Source: Scytonema hofmannii PCC 7110 (lineage in GTDB: Bacteria > Cyanobacteriota > Cyanobacteriia > Cyanobacteriales > Nostocaceae). Taken from it: a stretch of DNA of 64,000 bases. Position numbers and translations under genes: made by a program. Position 1 is the stretch's first letter; each line of letters opens with the position of its first letter. Under the pieces are notes generated by a model that was given only the letters and a program-made list of their open reading frames with translations, searched no databases and had not been told where the DNA came from. Of this stretch, positions 9,617 through 19,800 are shown one piece after another. The DNA lies in contig NZ_KQ976354.1 in NCBI RefSeq assembly GCF_000346485.2, forward strand, positions 2,077,221-2,141,220, given 5' to 3'.

Positions 9617-10069
9617 AACCTGAACGTAATAGCCATTGCTCTGGTTCTATCTCACTTTAGTTATTGAGTTAACAAGTTGTTTGTTGCTTTATTCCATTGA
9701 TAGGAATTTAGAATAAATCCTATAAATTCTACTTAACACTTATCAAAAATGCCTTCACCAAGTGCTGTTCTCTCAAGATAAGAAAGGGAGAACTAAGGCG
9801 CGGTGAGGGTTTTTGTCGTTTGTAAACTCTACTGACTTTTTCCTACTTCCTCATTATTCTCACTAATTTGTTTGGAAAGACCTCCGATTTTTCCCTATTG
9901 TACTCTTTAAAATTTATTAGGAATATAGTTACAGCAAGAGAGAAGCAACAAGCTGAAGTGGATAGAACAAAAAAACCACCCAGGTTGTCAATAGAGCGAT
10001 CGGAGTTAACTCTAATTTTGGCTACCAACCCCTAACATCCCTGAACTAACCATTTGTTTGGAGAAAAAT
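9617..10069. other. Gene-free spacer upstream of the hemE relic
   Basis: About 450 bases with no supported gene. A 61-codon minus-strand frame at 9843-10028 has no recognisable domain or ribosome-binding site, and I did not call it. Confidence 0.4.
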
Positions 10070-10162
10070 ATGACAAATAACAGTTTATTACAAGCCGCTC
10101 GAGGTGAGAAACTGGAACGCCCTCCAGTTTAAATTATGCGCCAAGCTGGTCGTCATATGAAA
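10070..10162 (+). pseudogene. hemE: 5' relic of uroporphyrinogen decarboxylase (hemE)
   Basis: From ATG 10070, preceded by a GGAG site, the reading is NNSLLQAARGEKLERPPV, then a stop, then IMRQAGRHMK. HemE proteins begin with the same pattern (LLRAARGE..DRPPVWMMRQAGRYMK in cyanobacteria). The stop therefore sits where the near-invariant Trp codon belongs. Similarity ends after about 31 codons of a normal length near 350. It is a decayed partial copy ending about 120 bases before the fatty acyl-AMP ligase. It cannot make an enzyme and probably marks a recombination boundary. Confidence 0.75.
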
Positions 10163-10281
10163 CAGGGATTGATATCGGTGCAGAAAATAGTCTTGTCAGC
10201 GTTCAGCAGGCACAAGGCTAAGGGTGACTTTTTTCATTTGACTCAAGGTAGCTAGCTTTGATTTTTGGAGAAAAGAATAAG

Positions 10282-12426
10282 ATGACCGACTCTTTAAATG
10301 ATTTTAAATTTTCCACGTTCGTAGACCTGTTGCGCTACAGAGCAGTACACCAGTCACACAAACTAGCTTTTACTTTTCTACAGGATGGAGAAACAGAAAG
10401 CTCAAGGTTGACTTATCAAGAATTGGATCGGCAGGCGCGTGCCATCGCCGCCTATCTGCAGTCCCTTGGAGCTACTGGCTCCCGAGCGCTGCTGCTGTAT
10501 CCATCTGGTCTGGAATTCATTGCCGCCTTTTTCGGGTGTTTGTATGCGGGAGTTGTAGCGGTTCCCGCTTATCCACCCCGTCGTAACCAGAATATGTCCA
10601 GGTTGCAGGCGATTGTGGCAAATGCACAGGCGTCGATAGCGCTCACCACCACATCGCTGTTGGGCAACATAGAGGTTCACTTTGCCCAAAATTCCGAATT
10701 GGCACAGTTGAACTGGCTAGCCACGGAGCGGATTGCCAACAACCAAGCAAAAGCATGGCAAGAACCGGAAATCACTTGCGGCTCCCTGGCTTTTCTTCAG
10801 TACACGTCAGGCTCTACGGGTACACCGAAGGGAGTGATGGTAAGTCACGGGAATCTGCTGCACAATCAGCAAGTGATCCAGACTGGCTTTCAGCATACAG
10901 ACAAAACCATCGGTGTTAGCTGGTTGCCTCTATATCATGACATGGGTTTAATTGGTAATATACTGCAACCGTTGTACTTGGGTATTCACTGTATTCTCAT
11001 GTCTCCGGTTGCTTTTCTGCAACGCCCTATCCGCTGGCTTGAGGCTATTTCCCGTTATAGGGGGACTACTAGTGGCGGACCTAATTTTGCCTACGATTTG
11101 TGTAGCCGCAAGATTACTCCAGAACAACTGTCCAGTCTTGATCTCAGTAGTTGGGATGTGGCTTTTAATGGAGCTGAGCCTGTGCATAGCGACACAATTG
11201 AAAGATTTTCAGAAGTGTTTGCGCCCTGTGGCTTTCGCTCCAGTGCCTTCTACCCCTGCTACGGGATGGCCGAAACGACTTTGATCGTTTCTGGTGGTCT
11301 CAAGGTAGCCCCACCAGTGTTTGAAACTATCCAGAGAGATGCCCTTGAACAAAAACGGGTGGTTTCAACTTATAAAGAGAATTATGAAGCCCGAACCCTA
11401 GTTGGGTGTGGTCAAACCTTACTGGAGCAACAGATTATTATTGCCCATCCTGAGACTTTGACCTGTTGTTTGCCTAATGAAGTGGGTGAGATTTGGGTAT
11501 CAGGTCCCAGCGTGGCTCAGGGGTATTGGGACCTTCCTGAAGAAACGCAACGTACCTTCCAAGCCTACTTAGCAGACACGGGAACAGGACCATTTCTGCG
11601 CACGGGAGATTTGGGGTTCTTAAAGGATGGTGAGTTGTTCGTCACCGGTCGGCTCAAAGACTTAATCATAATCCGAGGTCGTAACCACTATCCCCAGGAT
11701 ATTGAACTGACAGTAGAACGGAGCCATCCGGCATTACGACAGGGTTACGGGGCGGCGTTTTCAGTCGATGTGCATGGAGAAGAGCGACTGGCCATTGCTT
11801 TTGAGGTAGAGCGTAATTATCTACGGAATCTGGATGTCAATGAAGTGGTCACGGCGATCCGCAAAGCAGTGACGCAACAGCATGAAATTCAAGTTTATGC
11901 GATATTGCTACTCAAGACGGGGAGCGTCCCAAAAACTTCTAGTGGCAAGATTCAGCGCCATGCTTGCCGGAGTGGATTTCTAGCTGTTAGCCTGGATGTG
12001 GTGGCGGATTGGATCGAGAATCCTCAAAGCGAAGTAGATCTCCAGGGTCTACAGGCGGAAGTAAAATCCCTGTGGCAGCAGATGCAAGCTCCCGAACAAC
12101 AAACTGAATCAAATGAAAACAATTTTAGAGAGCGATCGCATTTGCCAAACTTGGTTTCAACTGAAGAAACCATTCAGCGCTGGTTGGTTACTCAAATGGC
12201 CAAGCAGCTAAAAATCCACTCTGATGAGATAGATATTCAAGAACCCTTTGTTCGCTATGGTTTGGATTCGGCGGTGGCACTCGGACTCTGCGGTGATTTG
12301 GCACAGTGGCTTGGATGTAATTTAGAACCCACTATCTTCTGGGATTACCCTAGCATAGAGGCTCTTGCCCAGCACATAGTTAAAAACAGCAGTCTTTCGC
12401 CAAGTACTGAGTTTGTCAGTAGGTAA
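10282..12426 (+). CDS. Fatty acyl-AMP ligase fused to an acyl carrier protein (loading module)
   Basis: About 714 residues from ATG 10282; an upstream TTG at 10258 is less likely because the GGAG site fits the ATG better. The N-terminal 575 residues form a FAAL: AMP-binding core YTSGSTGTPKGVMVSH near residue 175, LPLYHDMGLIG, YGMAETTL, and the C-terminal signature TGRLKDLIIIRGRNHYPQDIE, typical of FAALs. The C-terminal 80 residues form a carrier domain with the phosphopantetheine serine in YGLDSAVAL. The enzyme should activate a free fatty acid as acyl-AMP and load it on its own ACP for the KS of the megasynthase. It is the first gene of the cluster, and the P450 starts 17 bases after its stop. 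Confidence 0.93.
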   Translation: MTDSLNDFKFSTFVDLLRYRAVHQSHKLAFTFLQDGETESSRLTYQELDRQARAIAAYLQSLGATGSRALLLYPSGLEFIAAFFGCLYAGVVAVPAYPPRRNQNMSRLQAIVANAQASIALTTTSLLGNIEVHFAQNSELAQLNWLATERIANNQAKAWQEPEITCGSLAFLQYTSGSTGTPKGVMVSHGNLLHNQQVIQTGFQHTDKTIGVSWLPLYHDMGLIGNILQPLYLGIHCILMSPVAFLQRPIRWLEAISRYRGTTSGGPNFAYDLCSRKITPEQLSSLDLSSWDVAFNGAEPVHSDTIERFSEVFAPCGFRSSAFYPCYGMAETTLIVSGGLKVAPPVFETIQRDALEQKRVVSTYKENYEARTLVGCGQTLLEQQIIIAHPETLTCCLPNEVGEIWVSGPSVAQGYWDLPEETQRTFQAYLADTGTGPFLRTGDLGFLKDGELFVTGRLKDLIIIRGRNHYPQDIELTVERSHPALRQGYGAAFSVDVHGEERLAIAFEVERNYLRNLDVNEVVTAIRKAVTQQHEIQVYAILLLKTGSVPKTSSGKIQRHACRSGFLAVSLDVVADWIENPQSEVDLQGLQAEVKSLWQQMQAPEQQTESNENNFRERSHLPNLVSTEETIQRWLVTQMAKQLKIHSDEIDIQEPFVRYGLDSAVALGLCGDLAQWLGCNLEPTIFWDYPSIEALAQHIVKNSSLSPSTEFVSR

Positions 12427-12443
12427 CACAGAGGAGAGTTGAA

Positions 12444-13724
12444 ATGAACTTAACTGACAATAATTCCAAAAATATTTTTAGCAGTAGGGAAAGACGTGAC
12501 GCCAGTTTCGCAAGAGCAGTCACATTTAATCCCTTCCTTCCCGAGTTTCGTGTCGATCCCTATCCCTTCTACCATCGCCTCCGCTCCGAAGACCCTGTTC
12601 ATATGAGCTTTATGGGTGTATGGGTTATTACTCGCTACAGTGATGCTATAGCGGTTCTGCGTGATTCTCGTTTTAGCGCCGATATGCGACGTTGGGGAAA
12701 GTATCAAGACATTAGGTTTCGGGAAAAGCAAGGACAAATCAGCCAACTTGGACAAACCAACAGCAAGTGGATTCTCTTTCTAGATCCGCCCGACCACACC
12801 CGACTGCAAAGGTTAGTGATTAAGGCTTTCACCCCTCAAGTGGTTGAGGGCTTACGTCCTTACATCCAGGAGGTCGTCAACGAAAAGCTCAATCAGGTTC
12901 GGAGTTCTGGGGTAATGGACATCGTTGCCGATCTCGCCCAACCACTGCCTGTCACCGTGATTGCTAAAATGCTGGGGGTGCCAACTGAAGATCGCGATCG
13001 GCTTAGGGAATGGTCGGACGATCTAGCCTCTTGCTTAGATCCGATGATGTCAGTAGATATTTTTGAACATCTCAATAAAGTAGTTTTGGAGTTTACGGAT
13101 TACCTCCGCAGCCTAGTTGCTAAACGGCGTCAGTGTAGGCAGGATGACCTGATCGGCGCTCTAATTGCAGTTAGGGAAGAAGGTGACAAACTAAGCGAAG
13201 ATGAGCTGTTAGCTACATGCATACTGTTGTTTGCCGCTGGTCAAGAAACTACGGTAAAACTGATTAGCAATGGTATGCTCGCTTTGCTGCGTCACCCCGA
13301 TCAAATGGAAAAGCTGAAACAAGAGCCGACGCTAATCCAAGATGCTGTTGAAGAATTGTTACGCTACGATAGCCCGGTACAGATTACTGTCCGAACAGCG
13401 ATTGAAAACGTCGAAATTGACAACAAGATAATCCAAAAGGGTCAGCAGGTTCTTGTCTGCACGGGAGCAGCAAATCGGGATCCAGTTCAGTTTCCTGACC
13501 CCGATAAACTAGACATCACTCGACCAAAGAGCCGTCATCTTAGCTTTAGCTACGGTATCCACGCCTGTTTGGGAGCCACGCTTGCACGCGTCCAGGCGCA
13601 GATCGCTATCAATACGCTCATTCAAAGAATGCCCGAGTTGAAACTCCGAACAGACACACTGGAGTGGCAAGAAAAAATCATTCTACGCGGACTAAAGGCT
13701 CTCCCTGTGTCCTTTAAGATTTGA
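12444..13724 (+). CDS. Cytochrome P450, cluster tailoring enzyme
   Basis: A soluble bacterial-type P450 of 426 residues with all landmarks: I-helix AGQETT near residue 268 (oxygen-activation Thr), K-helix ELLRYDSP with the ExxR pair near residue 305, and the heme loop FSYGIHACLGA near residue 370, with Cys as the proximal ligand. A strong GAGGAG site precedes the ATG, and spacing to the FAAL gene is 17 bases, so it is cotranscribed. It probably hydroxylates or desaturates the fatty acyl chain, on the ACP or after assembly, or oxidises the thiazoline. The sequence does not say which. No ferredoxin or reductase is in the cluster, so electrons would come from general cell partners. Confidence 0.93.
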   Translation: MNLTDNNSKNIFSSRERRDASFARAVTFNPFLPEFRVDPYPFYHRLRSEDPVHMSFMGVWVITRYSDAIAVLRDSRFSADMRRWGKYQDIRFREKQGQISQLGQTNSKWILFLDPPDHTRLQRLVIKAFTPQVVEGLRPYIQEVVNEKLNQVRSSGVMDIVADLAQPLPVTVIAKMLGVPTEDRDRLREWSDDLASCLDPMMSVDIFEHLNKVVLEFTDYLRSLVAKRRQCRQDDLIGALIAVREEGDKLSEDELLATCILLFAAGQETTVKLISNGMLALLRHPDQMEKLKQEPTLIQDAVEELLRYDSPVQITVRTAIENVEIDNKIIQKGQQVLVCTGAANRDPVQFPDPDKLDITRPKSRHLSFSYGIHACLGATLARVQAQIAINTLIQRMPELKLRTDTLEWQEKIILRGLKALPVSFKI

Positions 13725-13888
13725 GCTAAGAACGCTAGCCAGTGAATTAAGAACCAAACTCAAGGATGTACAACAGAGCGATGAAGCGATGAAACATTTT
13801 AGATATTCTTCAACTCCAACTAGAACAAGCAGTCAATCTTGCGTAACTATGCAAGGCTCTAATAAAACAAAAGAGGAGAAGGATTGAG

Positions 13889-16800
13889 ATGGAATCCATT
13901 GCAATTATCGGGATTGGTTGCCGTTTTCCCCGTGCCAAGAATCCAGAGACGTTCTGGCAGCTTCTGCGCGACGGAGTGGATGCCATTAGCGAAGTTCCAG
14001 CCCAGCGATGGGACATAGATGCTTTCTACGACCCGAACCCAGCAACACCGGGCAAAATGAGTACACGCTGGGGCGGCTTTCTGGAGCAGGTGGATCAGTT
14101 TGATACCCAATTTTTCGGGATTGCCCCACAAGAAGCCCATAGCATGGATCCCCAGCAGCGGCTTTTGCTGGAGGTGGCTTGGGAAGCACTGGAAGACGCA
14201 GGGCAGATACCGGAACGCTTAGCGAACACGTCCACAGGTGTGTTTGTCGGAATCTCGACCTACGATTACAGTGAGCTTCTTTTAAAGGCGAATGCCATTG
14301 GCAATGCCTATACGGGATCGGGCAACACCCAAGCTATTGTAGCCAACCGCCTCTCCTATTTTTTTAATTTCCACGGACCAAGCATGGCCGTTGATACCGC
14401 TTGCTCCTCCTCGCTTGTCGCTGTTCACCTCGCCTGCAATAGTATATGGCAAGGGGAGTCTACCCTAGCCTTAGTTGGGGGCGTGAATTTGCTCTTGTCG
14501 CCAGTGATTACCATCAATTTCACCAAAGCTGGGTTCATGGCAAACGATGGGCGTTGTAAAACCTTTGATGCCCGAGCCAATGGCTATGTTCGTGGTGAGG
14601 GAGCTGGTGTTATCGTTCTTAAACCTTTGTCGCAAGCGCTGAGCGACGGCGATCCCATTTATGCAGTTATCCGTGGCAGTGCAGTAAACCAGGACGGGCG
14701 TACCAATGGGCTTATGGCTCCCAATCGTTGGGCGCAGGAGGCTGTTCTGCGACAAGCTTACCGAAAAGCTGGAGTCCAGCCGAGTCAGGTTCAATATGTA
14801 GAGGCCCACGGGACCGGCACCTTACTGGGAGACCCAATGGAGATGAAAGCGCTGGGAGCCGTGTTATCCAGCGAGCGCCCCTCTTTTAAACCCCACTGTG
14901 CTGTAGGTTCGGTCAAAACAAATATTGGACACTTAGAGGCAGCAGCGGGTATTGCTGGGCTGATTAAAGTAGCCCTGTCGCTCAAACATCGGCAAATACC
15001 GCCTAGCCTGCATTTCCAGAAGCCAAATCCCTACATTCCTTTCGAAGACCTTCTTCTGCGCGTTCCACAAACTCTGGAGCCTTGGCCTGAGACATCGAGT
15101 ACGGCGATCGCTAGTGTGAGTTCTTTTGGCTTCGGAGGTACCAATGCCCATGTGGTTCTGGAGTCGGGACCAGAAGAAAGTCAAAAGGCAAAAGGCAAAA
15201 GCAAAAACAAACAAGTAATCGAAAGTCCTCTGCACCTTCTGACCCTGTCAGCGAAAAGTGAGCAGGCACTTTTGGATCTGGCGTGTCGTTATCAAGCACT
15301 CTTAGCTGACCATCCAACAGAGTCTCTAGCGGATGTTTGTTTCACGGCTAATACCGGGCGAGCGCAATTTGCTCACCGTCTGGCAATCGTAGCTAAATCT
15401 AACGAGGATCTAACCGAGCAACTGAGTGCTTTCGCCAACGGTGACAAGCCAGTGGGTCTAGTGAATGGTCATGTGCAGGACAGGAAGCGCCCGCAGATAG
15501 CATTTCTATTCACCGGACAGGGTGCTCAGTACTTTAGCATGGGACGCCAGCTCTATGATACCCAGCCCACGTTTCGTAGAGCTCTAGAGCGATGCGACGA
15601 ACTGCTTCGACCTTTTTTGGAACAGCCGCTCCTGTCAGTTCTCTTTGAGAAATCTGATGATTCCAAAATATTGTTAAGCCAAACAGTTTATACCCAGCCA
15701 GCTCTGTTTGCCTTGGAGTATGCGCTTGCCGAATTGTGGTGCTCTTGGGGAATTGTGCCCGATATCGTCATGGGACACAGCGTGGGGGAATACGTGGCTG
15801 CTTGCGTGGCTGGGGTGTTGAGTCTGGAAGATGGACTTCAACTCATTGCTGAGCGTGGGCGTCTGATACAGGCTTTGCCTGAAGACGGGATGATGGCTGC
15901 CGTGTTTGCAGATGAAGCACGGGTAGTATCTGCCATAGATCCGCATAAGTCGCGGATCGCCATCGCTGCTATTAACGGTCCTAATAATATCGTGATTTCA
16001 GGAAACCGAGCAACTGTAGAGGCTGTGCTGAAGCAGTTGCATGCTGAGGGAATTAATGCTCGTCCCTTGCAAGTTTCTCACGGCTTCCATTCACCACTGA
16101 TGGAACCCATCCTCGACAAATTCGAGCATCTGGCTAGTCAAGTGCAGTTTGCCGCCCCTCGCATTCCATTGGTATCGAATCTAACTGGTCAGATTCTACC
16201 GACTGGGGAAATTCCTGACGAGACTTACTGGCGGCGACACCTTCGGGAAACAGTGCAGTTTGCCGCTGGGATGCATACCTTAGCTGACCAGGGCTATAAC
16301 CTGTTTATTGAGGTAGGTCCGCATCCTACTTTGTTGGGTATGGGGAAGCACTGCTTACCTCCAGACAGTAGTACTTGGTTGCCTTCGATGCGTAAAGGCC
16401 AAGACGACTTGTGGGTGCTTTTAAACAGTTTAAGTGCCTTATATATCAAAGGTACCAATGTAAATTGGGTGGGATTTTATCAAGACTACCAACTTTTTAA
16501 GATTTCTCTGCCAACCTATCCCTTTCAGCGCAAACGTTATTGGGTTGAATCTGTCGCAACTATGAATGGAAATCAATTAGTTACAAAAACATCTAATCCT
16601 CAGGTTGACATAGCATCTAAAATCACATCGGGAGACACAATATCAACAACTAAACAGAAAGACAGCATTCAGTCAATATTGCGTTCTTCAATAGCGCGAT
16701 GGCTGCAATTGGCTCCAGATGAAATAGATATTTATGCATCTTTTTTGGAAATGGGGGCTGATTCAATCATCCTTTTAGACATTGTTCGAAGTCTTGAAAA

Positions 16801-19800
16801 CACTTTTAGAGTTAAGGTTGAAATTCGCCAGTTGTTTGAAGAGTTAACAACCATTGATACCCTGTCCACCTACATTGAGCAAAATCTATCCCCAGAGTGG
16901 GATTCAGTAAGCTTTTCTCAATCTGAATTAGAGCCTAAAGTAAATTCCCAACAGCCCGAGATGGAAGCTATCAAATTATCTCAACAATTGCTAACAGCTT
17001 CTCATCCACCTGTAGCCGTACCTACAGATAAAGTAGTGGACAAACAAGATGGGCGATCGGTGTCTGAGACTGTGCTAGAAGGAATTATCGGGCAGCAGAT
17101 TCAATTGATGTCTCAACAGTTGGAACTCTTACGCAACGACCGTCTACAGTCCCCAACAACCACTACTGCGTCCCCTAACTATGTATCAAATCCAACAAAT
17201 TCAAATCTACCTGTCGCTAAATCTTCTTCGTCTGTTCAACCAAAATCACCGGGACAGAAAGACGGTTTGATCCCCATTCAGCAGGAATATTTAAGGACGT
17301 TTATAGCACGTTATACTAAGCGCACTCAAGGGTCAAAAAGACACAAACAAACGTACCACCCTGTCTTAGCAGACAAAAGAGCTGCATCCGCATTTCGTCT
17401 TTCTACCAAAGAGATGGTTTATCCCATCGTTGGCAAGGGTTCAATGGGTTCTAAATTCTGGGACGTAGATGACAACGAATATATAGATATTTCAATGGGA
17501 TTTGGTGTCCATCTGTTTGGTCACCGAGCTTCCTTTATTATGGAGGCGTTGGAAGAGCGGATCGAGGAAGGCATACAAATTGGTCCCCAATCGAATTTGG
17601 CAGGCGAGGTAGCGCAGTTAATCTGTGAACTGACAGGCATGGAGCGAGTAACGTTCTGTAATACAGGCACAGAAGCAGTGATGACAGCAATGCGCTTGGC
17701 TCGTGGAGTGACAGGGCGCACAAAGATTGCTCAATTTGCAGGAGCTTATCATGGTCAGTCTGACGGTACTTTGGTCGAACCATCTATAACTGCAGACGGA
17801 AAAGTACAGGCGACACCACTCAATGGTGTGTCCCCCCATGTTAGCGAGGAAACTCTGGTACTAACTTATGGCGATCCCCGTTCCCTCGACATCATCAAAG
17901 CCCACGAGAAAGAACTAGCTGCTGTTTTAGTGGAGCCTGTGCAAAGTGGCCGCCCTGATATACAGCCTAAAGAGTTTCTCCAAGAGTTGAGGCAATTGAC
18001 GAAAGCCGCTGGCATAGCATTAATTTTCGACGAGGTAATCACAGGTTTCCGTCTCCATCCTGGCGGTGCCCAGGCATGGTTTGGTGTGGAAGCAGACATA
18101 GCCACCTACGGCAAAGTAGTTGGTGGCGGAATGCCAATTGGCGTCGTGGCTGGTTCGGCAGCGTACATGAACGCAATTGACGGCGGCGCGTGGAACTATG
18201 GAGATGATTCGTCTCCTGAAGCCGAAACCATATTTTGCGGAGGAACTTTTAACAAGAATCCTTTGACCACGGCTACCGCCTGGGCTGTACTCAAGTATCT
18301 TAAAGAACAAGGACCTACGTTACATCAGAATTTAAATCGGCGGACATCACAGTTAGCTGAAACACTAAATGCTTACTTTAAGCAAGAGAATGTACCCATC
18401 AAGATGGTTTATTGTGGGTCGGTGTTTCGTTTTAGCATTTCGGGTAATGTCACTGATGTGTACACGACCTTGGAAATGGATCTGTTTTTCTATCACCTAA
18501 TTCATAATGGAGTCTACACTTGGGAAGGACGGAGATTTTTTCTGTCCACAGCCCATACCGATGAAGATATAGACTTCATTATTAGGGCTGTTAAGAAGAG
18601 CGTGGAGGAAATGCGAGCGGGGGGCTTCTTGTTGCCAAAGGACAAGCAGCGTTCTCAGGAAGTACTTAGTAGTGCTATAACTTCAGATACTTTTCAGACG
18701 CGTGATGAAGCAGCAAATCACAAAAATGGTAAAGCTACCCAAACTGAGGCACCAGAGCAACTTCGGTTTGTCGCCCAGACCAAACAAGAGACATCGAGCG
18801 CAGATACCGATTTTTCGTTGCCAGCAATAGTACCTGCACCCAAGGAGCGACACCTCCCTTTTCCCTTAACCGACATTCAGCAAGCATACTGGCTAGGGCA
18901 AAGTAGGGGTTTTGAGATGGGTAACGTGATGGCCCACAGCTACTACGAGTTTGAAGTTGTCGATTTGGATATAGAACGATGCAACCAGGTTTTGCAAAGG
19001 TTGATTGAGCGGCACGAGATGCTGCGGGCTATTGTGCTACCAGACGGTCAGCAAAAAATTCTAGAGCAGGTGCCAACTTATCAAATTGAGGTTTTTGACC
19101 AGCGTGGCAAAGACCCGCAAGAGGTCAAATCCCAGTTGGCGTCTATTCGTGAGCGCATGTCCCAACAAGGACCAACGACTGACCAATGGCCCTTATTCGA
19201 GATTCAAGCTCACCGCCTAGACGATCGACTTGTTCGGATTCATCTTAGCATCAGCTTGATGATCGTAGATGGTCGAGCAGACTCGGTAATGACCCAAGAG
19301 GCTGTAATATTATATCAGAATCCTGATGCTTTCCTTCCTCCTATAGACCTGTCATTCCGAGACTATGTCTTAGCATTGAATACCTTAGAAAATTCAGAAG
19401 AGTACCAACGCTCCTTGCAGTATTGGAAGAACCGTTTCTCAACGCTTCCTCCTGCGCCAGAGTTGCCCCTAGCTAAAAATCCTGCTTCTGTGTCACATCC
19501 GCAATTTGTGCGCCGGAATGCGAGATTGGAACCAAAGATTTGGCTGCAGTTGAAAACTCGAGCTATCAGAGCGGGTTTGACACCCACAGTCGCACTGTGT
19601 GCTGCCTATTGCGAGGCTCTTGCTGCTTGGAGCAAAACTCGTCATTTTACTTTAAACATCCTGTTTTTCAACCGTCTGCCCTTGCATCCTCAGGTTAACG
19701 ACATCATAGGGAACTTTAGCTCAACCATCTTGCTAGAAGTGGACAACTTCTCAGAGATCCCCTTCGTAACCCGAGCTAAGCGCCTTCAAAGCCAACTCTT

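Noticed and set aside
9843-10028. 61-codon minus-strand frame upstream of the hemE relic
   Set aside because: No domain, no ribosome-binding site, and AT-biased composition like the surrounding spacer.
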